Assembly: GCA_017456805.1 (NCBI GenBank)
Contig: JAFTIQ010000021.1
Coordinates: forward strand, 26,086-90,085
DNA length: 64,000 bases
Direction of reading: 5' to 3'
Origin: Lentisphaeria bacterium
GTDB taxonomy: Bacteria > Verrucomicrobiota > Lentisphaeria > Victivallales > UBA1829
The position numbers and the translations under genes are program-made. Under the pieces are notes generated by a model. It was not told the origin of the DNA. It saw only the letters and a list, made by a program, of their open reading frames with translations, and searched no databases. Shown here piece after piece: positions 8,391 through 16,762 of the stretch; position 1 is the stretch's first letter; each line of letters starts with the position of its first letter.

Positions 8391-9185
8391 TCAATCCATT
8401 CCAATCAGACGTTTGAAATTTCCGCCAAGAACCAGACGGAACTCTTCGTCCGTCAGATTTTCGGAGAGAACGCCGTACAAAAGCATTCCGGCGCTGCAAA
8501 TGGGCATATCGGATCCGAACAGAAGCCTGTCTGCGCCGCAGACATCTACTGCATATCTCAGCATGTTCCAGCGGAAAATCCCGGTCCCGGAGGTATCCAT
8601 ATAGAGATTCTTATGCTGAGCAATGAATTCGAATCTGGCTTTTGCACCCCAATCGCCGCCGGGTTCTCCGGGATGCGCAAGGATCACATTCAATCCGGGA
8701 CAATTCTCCAGAACAGCAGTTACTTCCTCCCGGGTCCCGTGATGAAAATCAACTGTCATGCCCAATTTTCCCGCTTCTTTCAGAATTTCCATCATACCCG
8801 GAGAATCGAACGTGCCGGTATCCATAATATAAGGAACGAGTTCGCCAATGTAACGGATGCCTTCTTCCTGATAAAGTTTTGTCAGATCTGCAATGGATTC
8901 CTGCGGGAACGCTCCATGGACCTGAATTGCCGGGATATAAGCCGGAAACTGGTCCCGGACCCGCAGGACATCTTCATTGATCTTCCGGATCTCCGCATAA
9001 TCCGCCACCCGGTGTTTCACCAGGGGAGAACCGGAATAACGGCGGATTTCGGCTTTTTTCATTTCAAAATCAAGCTCTGCCATATCGACAGGTTTGCCGT
9101 AAGCTCCGATACATCCGTTCTCAAAATCGAGAAACGGGTGGGTATGACAATCAATGATTTCAAAATTCCGAGGATCAGGCAGCAT
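8391..9185 (-). CDS. Amidohydrolase-family metal-dependent hydrolase
   Basis: A 264-residue TIM-barrel protein of the amidohydrolase 2 type (aminocarboxymuconate-semialdehyde decarboxylase-like fold). IIDCHTHPF at 10-18 gives the H-x-H metal site after strand 1, VDFHHGT the strand-5 His region, LAHPGEPG the strand-6 His, and LLFGSDMP the strand-8 Asp. No signal peptide, so cytoplasmic. The reaction cannot be assigned; relatives hydrolyse lactones or decarboxylate aromatic acids. RBS GGAG is 7 nt before the ATG. It lies 12 nt after the C_GCAxxG gene and 5 nt before the LacI gene. Confidence 0.85.
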   Translation of the reverse strand: MLPDPRNFEIIDCHTHPFLDFENGCIGAYGKPVDMAELDFEMKKAEIRRYSGSPLVKHRVADYAEIRKINEDVLRVRDQFPAYIPAIQVHGAFPQESIADLTKLYQEEGIRYIGELVPYIMDTGTFDSPGMMEILKEAGKLGMTVDFHHGTREEVTAVLENCPGLNVILAHPGEPGGDWGAKARFEFIAQHKNLYMDTSGTGIFRWNMLRYAVDVCGADRLLFGSDMPICSAGMLLYGVLSENLTDEEFRLVLGGNFKRLIGMD

Positions 9186-9197
9186 GCGAAATCTCCG

Positions 9198-9515
9198 TTA
9201 TTGATACTTTTCCACTAGTTCCGCTGCGGTGCGGACACAGTCTGCACAGGGGAACTTTGTTTCCCCTTTGATTTCACGGCAAGTCAAAGCTCCGGCAAGA
9301 GCCCGAAACTCTTTTTTGACCTGTTCCCGATGTTCGGGTTTTACCAGAAGCAAAGCGGCATGCAAGGCACCGCAAAGCCCTTCGGGGGCACGGCCGCCGC
9401 CGCACGCAGCAAGTTCCGGAACCAAATCATTCCGTCCGGAACCATCTGCCACTGCCTGAGCACAATTATGAAGTTTCGGAACTGCAGTAAACAACTCAAA
9501 TGCTTTATTGCTCAT
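9198..9515 (-). CDS. C_GCAxxG_C_C family redox-type cysteine protein
   Basis: A 105-residue protein with cysteines at 18, 38, 48, 79, 90 and 93. The pattern N-C-A-Q-A-V, then C-G-G-G and G-L-C-G-A, then C and C-x-x-C fits the C_GCAxxG_C_C family, predicted redox or metal-cluster proteins of anaerobes. The second motif is a variant (CGGGRAPEGLCGA). RBS AAAGG at spacing 6. It heads the amidohydrolase/LacI operon, but a strong terminator lies only about 16 bp upstream, leaving little room for a promoter; transcription may start within the end of leuB or come from read-through. Confidence 0.82.
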   Translation of the reverse strand: MSNKAFELFTAVPKLHNCAQAVADGSGRNDLVPELAACGGGRAPEGLCGALHAALLLVKPEHREQVKKEFRALAGALTCREIKGETKFPCADCVRTAAELVEKYQ

Positions 9516-9530
9516 AGAGAACCTTTCAAG

Positions 9531-9567
9531 AAAAAAAACGGCAGTCTCGTTGCCGGGAACTGCCGTT
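9531..9567 (-). terminator. Rho-independent terminator after leuB
   Basis: Stem AACGGCAGT (9537-9545) / ACTGCCGTT (9559-9567), 13-nt loop, followed on the minus strand by eight T (9538-9531). Confidence 0.85.
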
Positions 9568-9587
9568 GAATCGTTCTGAAAATCAGA

Positions 9588-10697
9588 TCAGAGATTTTCG
9601 ATAACCAGATCGCCGACTCCGCTGGTGGAATAACCCATTTTTCCTGCAGAGAGGGATTTGAGTTTGTTTTCGGTGCAGAATGCAACGCTCTTTTCGATGG
9701 CTTTTGCAGCTTCGGTTTCGCCGAGATGTTCCAGCATCATAGCGCCGGCAAGGATTGCGGCACAGGGGTTGATCACATTCATACCGGTGTACTTCGGAGC
9801 ACTTCCGCCGATGGGTTCAAACATGCTGACACCTTCGGGGTTCAGGTTTCCGCCTGCGGAGATTCCCATACCGCCGGAAGTCATAGCTGCCAGGTCGGTG
9901 ATGATATCGCCGAACATGTTGGAGGTGACGATCACATCGAACCACTCGGGGTTCTTGACCATCCACATACAGGTGGCGTCAACATGGCAATAGTTGAGTT
10001 TGACGGTGGGATATTTCTTTCCCATTTCGTGGAAAGCGCGTTCCCAGAGGTTGAAGACGTAGGTCAAAACGTTGGTTTTACCGCAGAGGGTCAGCTGGGA
10101 AGTGTAGCCGGCTTTCTTATCTTCTTCGGAGAGACCTCTCCAGGGATTTTCTTTGGTGTGACGCTTTGCTGCGAGTTCAAAAGCATACTTCAGGCATCTG
10201 TCGACCTGCGCACGGGTGTAAACCATTTCCTGAATTGCGACTTCGTCGGAAGTTCCCTTCATGGAAACGCCGCCCATGCCGGTGTAAACGTCACCGGTAT
10301 TTTCGCGGACAACAACGTAATCGATATCTTCGGGACCTTTGTCCTTGAGGGGGCAGTCAACGCCGGGGAACAGTTTCACAGGACGGAGGTTGATGTACTG
10401 ATCAAGTTCAAAGCGGAGTTTGAGGAGGATACCTTTTTCCAGGATTCCGGGAGCAACTTTCGGGCTGCCGATCGCGCCCAGGAACACTGCATCAAATTTT
10501 TTCAGCTGTTCTACTGCATCATCGGGAAGGACGACTCCGGTTTTAACATAGTTGTCGCCGCCCCAGTTGAATTCTGTAAAATCAACGCTGAATCCGAACT
10601 TTTCAGCAGCTGCTTTGATAACTCTGACACCCTGAGCTACGACCTCAGGACCTGTCCCGTCGCCGGGCAGTGTTGCAATCTTGTAAGACTTCGCCAT
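9588..10697 (-). CDS. leuB: 3-isopropylmalate dehydrogenase-like beta-decarboxylating dehydrogenase
   Basis: A 369-residue member of the isocitrate/isopropylmalate dehydrogenase family: IATLPGDGTGPEVV at the N-terminus, a substrate-binding region with LLKLRFELDQYINLRPVKLF, the catalytic stretch VVVRENTGDVYTG, the metal-binding SNMFGDIITDLAA, and EPIGGSAPKYTG. In leucine synthesis the enzyme oxidises and decarboxylates 3-isopropylmalate with NAD. No other leu gene is nearby, and this subgroup is also annotated as tartrate or isocitrate dehydrogenase, so specificity is tentative. RBS AAAGGA before the ATG. It lies 39 bp after prmA, probably in one operon with divIC-prmA, and ends at a strong terminator. 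Confidence 0.82.
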   Translation of the reverse strand: MAKSYKIATLPGDGTGPEVVAQGVRVIKAAAEKFGFSVDFTEFNWGGDNYVKTGVVLPDDAVEQLKKFDAVFLGAIGSPKVAPGILEKGILLKLRFELDQYINLRPVKLFPGVDCPLKDKGPEDIDYVVVRENTGDVYTGMGGVSMKGTSDEVAIQEMVYTRAQVDRCLKYAFELAAKRHTKENPWRGLSEEDKKAGYTSQLTLCGKTNVLTYVFNLWERAFHEMGKKYPTVKLNYCHVDATCMWMVKNPEWFDVIVTSNMFGDIITDLAAMTSGGMGISAGGNLNPEGVSMFEPIGGSAPKYTGMNVINPCAAILAGAMMLEHLGETEAAKAIEKSVAFCTENKLKSLSAGKMGYSTSGVGDLVIENL

Positions 10698-10736
10698 TTT
10701 TGATTTCCTTTCGTGGCTGTTAATTATGTGATTGGT

Positions 10737-11621
10737 TTATTTATTGTAATGAAACATCCCGCCGCGCCAGCCGTTTTCTTCAGCGGTGGAGATCAGTTCA
10801 CACCCGGAAGCGCAGAAAGATTGTTTGACAATTTCAAATTCCGCATCCTGAATTCCGGCAAGGATCAGTGTTCCGCCGGGTTTCAGCATGGAAAGAAGTT
10901 TATTTTTTCCGGCGAGCAATGCGGAGGAAAGAATGTTTGCCGCAATGCAGTCAAACATTTTGTTCCCGCAGAAATATTCCAGCAGAGGAGCCGTTGCATA
11001 ATGAATGGAATCCACCTGATTTTCCGCTGAATTTTCCTGAGAGATCCGGACTGCATCGGGATCAATGTCGAAGGCATAAACCTGGCTCCAGCCGAGTTTG
11101 ACAGCGGCGATCGCAAGAATTCCGGAACCGCAGCCGGCATCCAGCATGGAGGCATCTTCCGGAAGGGTCTGTGCAATCTCATCCAGCTTGCTCAGACAAA
11201 ACTTTGTAGTGGCATGCTGACCGGTGCCGAAACTCAATCCCGGATTGAGAATGATCACTTTCTGACCGGGTTTTGCGGGAAATTCCACCCAGGGAGGAGT
11301 GATCGCAAGACGGTCTGAAATCTCCATCGGTTTGAAATGGATCTTCCAGGATTCAGCCCAATTTTCTTTTTTCAGCTCAGTCAAAGTGACATCGCCGAAC
11401 ACGATATCCAGTTCTGCCCATGCGGAACGGAGCGATTCCAGCTGAGCTTTCGCTTCTTCTGCCTCAGACTTTTCGGAAAAATAAAGGGTCTGCCATGTTT
11501 CACCGGTTTCCGCATCCAGTCTGGAAGAAAAATCCCACCCCATAGCGGCAAGCAGTTCAGCAGTTACATCTGTATCTCTGGAAGCATCGGAGAACGTACA
11601 GCAATACAAAAGATCTTCCAT
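10737..11621 (-). CDS. prmA: Ribosomal protein L11 methyltransferase
   Basis: The product, 294 residues from ATG 11621, is a PrmA. The central family signature is NPGLSFGTGQHATTKFCL, followed by the SAM-binding motif MLDAGCGSGILAIAA and the acidic FDIDPDAV. PrmA trimethylates ribosomal protein L11 in the cytoplasm. An ATG at 11636 is in frame, but it would overlap the upstream gene; ATG 11621 has AGG at spacing 8 and lies 4 nt after the stop of the DivIC-like gene, so coupled translation is likely. Confidence 0.93.
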   Translation of the reverse strand: MEDLLYCCTFSDASRDTDVTAELLAAMGWDFSSRLDAETGETWQTLYFSEKSEAEEAKAQLESLRSAWAELDIVFGDVTLTELKKENWAESWKIHFKPMEISDRLAITPPWVEFPAKPGQKVIILNPGLSFGTGQHATTKFCLSKLDEIAQTLPEDASMLDAGCGSGILAIAAVKLGWSQVYAFDIDPDAVRISQENSAENQVDSIHYATAPLLEYFCGNKMFDCIAANILSSALLAGKNKLLSMLKPGGTLILAGIQDAEFEIVKQSFCASGCELISTAEENGWRGGMFHYNK

Positions 11622-11625
11622 AATA

Positions 11626-11913
11626 TTACCTGTCATATTTGATCACAATTTCGCCTTCTCTGCACATATTGAAACGTTCCCGGGCGATTTTTTCAATTGC
11701 TTCCGGACTCCGTTCCAAATCATGGACTTCCCGGAGGAGAGCCGTCCGCGCATTCTTGCGGCTTTCAAGAACAAGTTTCTGCTTTTCCAACTCAAGCTCG
11801 ATTTCATGAGTCCGTTTCATCGCAGGACTGAACATCATCAGGGCAAAAATCAGGATCAACCCCATAACAATATAAAGAAATGCACTGATCACTTTTTTGA
11901 GTTTTGAAAACAT
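11626..11913 (-). CDS. FtsB/DivIC-like septum formation initiator
   Basis: A 95-residue protein from ATG 11913 with one N-terminal membrane helix (about 8-28, FLYIVMGLILIFALMMF) and a coiled coil (about 35-70: ELELEKQKLVLESRKNAR), ending with the family-like block SPEAIEKIARERFNMCREGE. FtsB/DivIC proteins connect division proteins at the septum. Weak sequence conservation makes the exact orthology unsure. The start was moved from 11949 because GGAG lies 8 nt before ATG 11913. It has its own promoter and leads the prmA-leuB transcript. Confidence 0.8.
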   Translation of the reverse strand: MFSKLKKVISAFLYIVMGLILIFALMMFSPAMKRTHEIELELEKQKLVLESRKNARTALLREVHDLERSPEAIEKIARERFNMCREGEIVIKYDR

Positions 11914-11937
11914 TCGCCTGTCTCCTCTGTTTCGGAT

Positions 11938-11965
11938 AATATAATCCACATTCCATCATTTTCAA
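11938..11965 (-). promoter_or_regulatory. Predicted promoter of divIC-prmA-leuB
   Basis: Minus strand TTGAAA (11965-11960), 16-bp spacer, TATATT (11943-11938), 25 bp before the ATG. Confidence 0.7.
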
Positions 11966-12064
11966 GGGATGAAATCCCTGATTTCAGATTTTTTCAGAGG
12001 GGAACAGGCTGGATCTCAGGCATTTTCCGCGTTCCTCTGAGATTTTCTCCCGCAGGATACTCTC

Positions 12065-13489
12065 TTACTTCAGATTTCCGGTATAGCGGAATCCCCTGGG
12101 AACGCCGGGGCCGAGTTTACTCCAATAAACAAGACGCGGGCAATTTGTCCGGAGAAGTCTCCGGTAAATAATCACCAGTGCCACACTGGCAAAAACTGCC
12201 ACCAGCAGCCAGGATACCGGATAGGAAATCAGCAGATTCTCCATCGTCGGGTCCAGCGGGAAAATACACATCACCCAGAAGATCCGGAAGAAACAAGCTC
12301 CGGAAAGACAGAGGATCGTTGAAAGCATGGAATACCCCAAACCGCGCAATGCTCCGCTGCTCACATCCATGAGCCCGCATATAAAGTAAGTTGTGAAGAG
12401 GATCTTCATTCTCAGAAGCCCCCATTTGATCACCGCCGGATCCGGACTGTACAGCGCAAGAAGCGTATCTCCGAACCAAAGGAATGACCACCCCATAATG
12501 GTTGATATAACTATCGCACAGAAGAAACAATAGAAAATACTGCGCTGGATCCGCTTGTAATGCTGTCCGCCAAGATTTTGCGCAACAAAGGAAATCGCTG
12601 TATAATGGAACGCATTGGAACCGACATAGGCGATTCCTTCCAGCCCCAGAGCAGCCGTCGTCCCCGCCATCGCCACCTCACCGAACGTGTTGATCGATGA
12701 CTGGATCGTCATATTGGATATGGCAAAACAGGAACTCTGAATTCCAGCCGGAACTCCGATAAAAAGCATATCTTTCAGGGTCTTGAAATCGATCCGGAGC
12801 TCCCGCAAACGCAGCTTGATATCACTTTCACTCTTCAGCAGCGTGCGGACAATCAAACTGGCTGCAATAATATGAGAAGCAGCAGTTGCAATCGCAACCC
12901 CCTCCACATCCAGTTTGCAGCCGATCACCAGAACCAGGTTCAGAATCACATTGATCACTCCTGCTATGATCAGGAAGATGAACGGACGCCGGGTATCGCC
13001 CACAGCCCGGAGAATGGAACAGCCGAAATTATAGAGCATGATAAACGGAATCGAACCGAAACAGATCCAGATATACATGCAGGACTTCGGCAGCAGCGTC
13101 TCCGGCGTTCCCATTAAAACAAGCAGCGGCTTGGCTGTCAATAACGCAACAATGGAAAGAATAATTCCCCCAACCAGTGCAAACATCATTGAAGTATGAA
13201 CCGTTTTTCTGATATTTTCCGGATCTTTTGCACCGAAGTATTTGGCAGCAAGCACGTTGGATCCAACTGAGATCCCGATGAAAACGTTGATATAAAAACT
13301 GTTCATGCTGGAGGTACAGCCCACAGCAGCCATCGCTTCATAATTGGAATAATGTCCGATCACGATCAAATCCGCAGCATGAAACAGGAGCTGAAGAATA
13401 TTCGTCAGCATCAAGGGCAGCGCAAAAAGAACGATCTTGCTGAACAAAGGTCCATGGCACATATCTATCTGAAATTTATCTTTCGGCAT
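12065..13489 (-). CDS. MATE-family efflux transporter
   Basis: A 474-residue inner-membrane protein with about 12 hydrophobic segments and the two-bundle MATE pattern: FALPLMLTNILQLLFHAADLIVIGHYS at the start and the matching VPAGIQSSCFAISNMTIQSSINTFGE in the second half. MATE proteins export cationic or organic compounds with Na+ or H+. The substrate is unknown. It lies 18 bp after the fucosidase gene on the same strand, so the two are probably co-transcribed. No strong RBS is seen. Confidence 0.9.
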   Translation of the reverse strand: MPKDKFQIDMCHGPLFSKIVLFALPLMLTNILQLLFHAADLIVIGHYSNYEAMAAVGCTSSMNSFYINVFIGISVGSNVLAAKYFGAKDPENIRKTVHTSMMFALVGGIILSIVALLTAKPLLVLMGTPETLLPKSCMYIWICFGSIPFIMLYNFGCSILRAVGDTRRPFIFLIIAGVINVILNLVLVIGCKLDVEGVAIATAASHIIAASLIVRTLLKSESDIKLRLRELRIDFKTLKDMLFIGVPAGIQSSCFAISNMTIQSSINTFGEVAMAGTTAALGLEGIAYVGSNAFHYTAISFVAQNLGGQHYKRIQRSIFYCFFCAIVISTIMGWSFLWFGDTLLALYSPDPAVIKWGLLRMKILFTTYFICGLMDVSSGALRGLGYSMLSTILCLSGACFFRIFWVMCIFPLDPTMENLLISYPVSWLLVAVFASVALVIIYRRLLRTNCPRLVYWSKLGPGVPRGFRYTGNLK

Positions 13490-13507
13490 GGCGGCACAAA
13501 CTCTCTA

Positions 13508-14770
13508 TTATTCATATTGAATGTCCGGAAGAATGGGATCATATCTCGGATGATCACATTCCGGCACTCTCATTCCGCCGGTCCGGTAAATTCCCGGAGG
13601 ACAATCACATTCAAATTTCAGAACCGGGCAAAATCTGCCGCGGAGCACTTCCGGAATTTCAATTGTGACCTTACTTTCATTCTGAACAAATTTCAGCTCC
13701 CCGATTCCGGAGGCTGTGATCCGCCGGATCTTCCCGACAAATCCGGCAATGGTGAGTTTTTTCAACGGATACATCACCGTATAATACAATGTGTTTCCGG
13801 AGGCTGTGATCCTTCCATGCGGATCCCAGTCACCGCGTTCGCCGGGTGCCGGCTGGGTCGGAGTCAGAGAAAGTTCATCTGCGGCATTAATGGCATCCCA
13901 GCCGCCTTCCCGCAGCCATTGTCCAACGGTTTTCACGATTTCAGCCGATTTTTCCGGAATGGAACCATCGCCCCGGGGGCCGATATTCAGCAGAAGATTT
14001 CCGCGTTTGGAACCGCAGCTCAGAAGCATGTCGATCACATCCTTCGGAGATTTCCAATCTTCATCTCCCTCATAATAGCCCCAGTGATTGTTCAGAGTCA
14101 CGCAGGCTTCCCAGGGACGCCACGGCGAAGGCGGGGTCAAATGCTGTTCCGGTGTTCCGAAATCTCCGGGCAGACAGTTTCTTCCGTTGAACAGGAATCC
14201 GGGGTTGATCTCCCGGAGCATCTGATTCATCTTTTCCCCCTGCCAGCCATCCGCATTGAAGGGCCACCAGCCGTCATACCAGACGATATCGAAGGGGGCA
14301 TACCGCCGGGCAAGTTCCTGCAAACGGTCAAAGGTATGCTTGATGAAAACTTCATATTTTTCAGGATTTTCGAGAGCATCCACGGCATCCGGAGCATCGT
14401 GCCAGTTGTTCAAGCTGTGATAAAGCCCGATTTTCAATCCCCGGCTCCGGGCGGAATCAATGATCTCCCGGACAAAGTCCCTGCCGCAATAATCCCATGC
14501 ATTAAACTTCGTCAAATCTGTCCGGTACATCCGGAATCCTTCATGATGCATGGTTGTAAAAACGATATATTTCATTCCTCCGGCAACCGCAAGATCGCAG
14601 ATTTCATCGGCATTGAACTTTGCCGGTTTGAAGCCTTTGGCAATAAATTCCATTTCCGCCGGAGAAATCTGTTCCCTGTTCATAACCCATTCTCCGCGCG
14701 CCAGAAGACTGAACACGCCGAAATGGACAAACATCCCGTACCGCAATTCTGAAAATTCCACGGAATTCAT
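13508..14770 (-). CDS. GH29 family alpha-L-fucosidase
   Basis: A 420-residue glycoside hydrolase family 29 protein from ATG 14770 (RBS AGGAG at spacing 8; the longer frame to 14860 lacks one). YGMFVHFGVFSL at 11-22, FTTMHHEGF at 71-79 and DIVWYDGWW at 161-169 are GH29 landmarks, with Asp166 the likely nucleophile. GH29 enzymes release alpha-L-fucose from glycans by retention. No signal peptide is visible, so it probably acts on short oligosaccharides inside the cell. It is co-oriented with a MATE transporter immediately downstream. Confidence 0.9.
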   Translation of the reverse strand: MNSVEFSELRYGMFVHFGVFSLLARGEWVMNREQISPAEMEFIAKGFKPAKFNADEICDLAVAGGMKYIVFTTMHHEGFRMYRTDLTKFNAWDYCGRDFVREIIDSARSRGLKIGLYHSLNNWHDAPDAVDALENPEKYEVFIKHTFDRLQELARRYAPFDIVWYDGWWPFNADGWQGEKMNQMLREINPGFLFNGRNCLPGDFGTPEQHLTPPSPWRPWEACVTLNNHWGYYEGDEDWKSPKDVIDMLLSCGSKRGNLLLNIGPRGDGSIPEKSAEIVKTVGQWLREGGWDAINAADELSLTPTQPAPGERGDWDPHGRITASGNTLYYTVMYPLKKLTIAGFVGKIRRITASGIGELKFVQNESKVTIEIPEVLRGRFCPVLKFECDCPPGIYRTGGMRVPECDHPRYDPILPDIQYE

Positions 14771-14831
14771 AAAAAAGTCTCCTAAAAAAATATACAGAAA
14801 GGTGATTTCAGAAAGAAACCACCTTCTATCT

Positions 14832-14860
14832 AACATACATCCGTCCGCTTGTAAATTCAA
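14832..14860 (-). promoter_or_regulatory. Predicted promoter of the fucosidase/MATE operon
   Basis: Minus strand TTGAAT (14860-14855), 17-bp spacer, TATGTT (14837-14832). Confidence 0.55.
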
Positions 14861-14880
14861 GTTGAACAGAAAAATATTAC

Positions 14881-14906
14881 AAAAAAATCCCGGAGAGCTC
14901 CGGGAT
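14881..14906 (-). terminator. Rho-independent terminator after the coiled-coil membrane protein
   Basis: Stem ATCCCGGAG (14887-14895) / CTCCGGGAT (14898-14906), followed on the minus strand by seven T (14887-14881). Confidence 0.85.
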
Positions 14907-14924
14907 CAAAAAATCGAAAGAATA

Positions 14925-15611
14925 TCAAAACCGCCGTTTCGGCTGAGCTGCCTGTTCTGCCTCCAGCATGGCATGATAGGTTTTACTTCCGGGAGACTTC
15001 TGAAATTCTGCATAGGCTTTCTGCCAGGCTTCATTGGTATAGATCCGGCTGTTTTTCAACTGGATTTCCAGATCAATCATCTCCCGCTCCGCCTGATTGA
15101 CATCCAGCAGAGTCGCGGAGCCGGATTTAAATTGCAGGCTGATATCGCGGGCATACTTCTTCGCATACTCATAACGGATCGCAAGATCGGAAATGGAGCT
15201 GCCCCATCTGCGGATCTTCTTTTCGTAACGGTATTTTTCCCCTTCTGCCAGAAGAAATTCACACCGGGCTTTTTCCACAGAGATCAAAGTGATCTGACCG
15301 TTCTTGAAATTTTTTTCCAATTCCTTCAATGCCGCTCCGGCAAGATCCACTTTTTTCTGATAAAGCTGAGTCAGATCCATCGGTTCCGGGGGAGCTTTGC
15401 GGGGTTCTCCCTGTGCCGGGGCTTCCGGACGGGGCTTTCGCGGGATCTCCGGAACCGCCGCTTCCGGTGCAGGATCACTGGAACAGAACAGGGGTTCTTC
15501 GGGAACCGGAACAGAATGATGGATCAGCATACCGATGAGAACAGATGCCGGAATTGCGATCAGGGCGGAAATCAGGGCAATACGCCCCTCGGTCATTTTT
15601 TTCTCTTCCAT
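14925..15611 (-). CDS. Membrane-anchored coiled-coil protein with OEP-like helices
   Basis: Not assigned to a named family. The 228 residues comprise one N-terminal membrane helix (about 10-30), a Pro/Glu-rich linker (about 35-77), then a long helical region. Inside it ISVEKARCEFLLAEGEKY and SGSATLLDVNQAEREMIDL resemble the repeated S-x-L-D-V-x-x-A-E-R-E motif of TolC-type outer-membrane efflux proteins (OEP family), but beta strands and a cleavable signal are missing. It could be an inner-membrane scaffold that mimics the TolC helical barrel, or simply a similar coiled coil. RBS AAGGAG at spacing 6; its own terminator follows. Confidence 0.75.
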   Translation of the reverse strand: MEEKKMTEGRIALISALIAIPASVLIGMLIHHSVPVPEEPLFCSSDPAPEAAVPEIPRKPRPEAPAQGEPRKAPPEPMDLTQLYQKKVDLAGAALKELEKNFKNGQITLISVEKARCEFLLAEGEKYRYEKKIRRWGSSISDLAIRYEYAKKYARDISLQFKSGSATLLDVNQAEREMIDLEIQLKNSRIYTNEAWQKAYAEFQKSPGSKTYHAMLEAEQAAQPKRRF

Positions 15612-15705
15612 AAAAAGCTCCTTACGTTTGGGGGTGTTCTTTCACAAAACGGAAAAACCTGCTGCTTTATTGTCCGCAACGGAATGAAAATCAGAAAAAA
15701 TGGTT

Positions 15706-16605
15706 TCAAGTATTCCAGAGGGGAATCCGTTCTTTCAGCTCATCCAGCCAATATTCCGGACCGATATGACAGGCAAAATTGCTTTTGAAATTTTCATATA
15801 CCCCATGAGTATCCGATCCTCCGGAAGAAAGCAGTTTATGCCGGACACAATAATCCCGGTAGAAGAAACTGTTTTCTGCAGGTGTGGTGGGATGAGCACA
15901 CTCAATGCCGTCAAAACCGGAAAACTCCCGCAAGGCATCCATCCGGTTCAGATCTTTGTCAAGGAAATAGTGGAACGGATGAGCGATCAGCATGATTCCA
16001 CCCGCTTCATGAACGATTCCGGAAACCCGGTCAGCGGAAGGAAGTTTCGGAAAAAAGTGGCGGAATTCCGGTTTTTTCCACATAATAAAGTTCCACTCTT
16101 CCCGGCTGGAAACGATTCCGCGTTCCATCATATAATCCCCGAGTTTTTCAGTGGAGACGTGGGTATCTCCCTGAAAATCGATCACAGATTCCGGACGGTA
16201 GGAGCGCATGATATTTCTCCGGTCCTGCGCCGTAAAGGAAAAGCCCATTGCCTCAGCCACCTGTTCCAATGCTGCCCCGAACTGATTGCAGTAACGGTGA
16301 AGTTCATCGCTGAGTTCCTTCAATGCCGGGGTGGGCTTTTCCGGCAGACCAAGGCAGACAAAATCCATATCGCCGAAGGGGGTGGCTGCTGAAAATTCCG
16401 CTCCGGTGAAGAATGGAACCCCCGGATAGTTCCGGGCGATCTCAAACAAAGACGGGATTACATCGAAATTATGATGATCTGTGATCGCAAATGCTTTCAT
16501 TCCAAGAGATTGTGCTTTCTGAAAATAGAATTCCGGAAGATTCCTGGCATCATAACTCCAGCAGGAATGTAAGTGCAAATCATAAGATGAAGTAGTTTTT
16601 TCCAT
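15706..16605 (-). CDS. PHP-domain metal-dependent phosphoesterase
   Basis: A 299-residue PHP-fold protein: YDLHLHSCWSYDA at the N-terminus (H-x-H), AITDHHNF, then AHPFHYF and GSDTHGVY near the C-terminus, which together form the trinuclear metal site. Relatives of this length hydrolyse nucleoside 3',5'-bisphosphates or act as general phosphoesterases. Cytoplasmic. RBS GGAG before the ATG. It is divergent from the GH20-like operon and has its own TATATT promoter. Confidence 0.87.
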   Translation of the reverse strand: MEKTTSSYDLHLHSCWSYDARNLPEFYFQKAQSLGMKAFAITDHHNFDVIPSLFEIARNYPGVPFFTGAEFSAATPFGDMDFVCLGLPEKPTPALKELSDELHRYCNQFGAALEQVAEAMGFSFTAQDRRNIMRSYRPESVIDFQGDTHVSTEKLGDYMMERGIVSSREEWNFIMWKKPEFRHFFPKLPSADRVSGIVHEAGGIMLIAHPFHYFLDKDLNRMDALREFSGFDGIECAHPTTPAENSFFYRDYCVRHKLLSSGGSDTHGVYENFKSNFACHIGPEYWLDELKERIPLWNT

Positions 16606-16648
16606 AGTTAATCGCTCCGCTGATCAGTTGATTATTCATTTCCGGGAT

Positions 16649-16676
16649 AATATATCATTTCCGGCAGATTTTTCAA
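16649..16676 (-). promoter_or_regulatory. Predicted promoter of the PHP gene
   Basis: Minus strand TTGAAA (16676-16671), 16-bp spacer, TATATT (16654-16649). Confidence 0.7.
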
Positions 16677-16706
16677 ATATTTCCCTCTGCGGATGCTGTT
16701 TTGTGC

Positions 16707-16734
16707 TTGTATATTGCGCCCGGCATGCTATATT
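16707..16734 (+). promoter_or_regulatory. Predicted promoter of the GH20-like operon
   Basis: TTGTAT (16707-16712), 16-bp spacer, TATATT (16729-16734), about 28 bp before the ATG at 16763. Confidence 0.7.
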
Positions 16735-16762
16735 TCCGCAAATAACAAAAGGGAATCGAATC

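Noticed and set aside
9726..10703. 325-residue plus-strand open frame
   Set aside because: Antisense of leuB, rich in His and Gly with no recognisable motif.
11969..11995. GAAATC/GATTTC hairpin with T run between MATE and divIC
   Set aside because: The T run is on the plus strand, but both flanking genes are on the minus strand, so it terminates nothing visible.
13352..14752. 466-residue plus-strand open frame
   Set aside because: Antisense to the GH29 fucosidase and crossing into the MATE gene; no RBS or domain.
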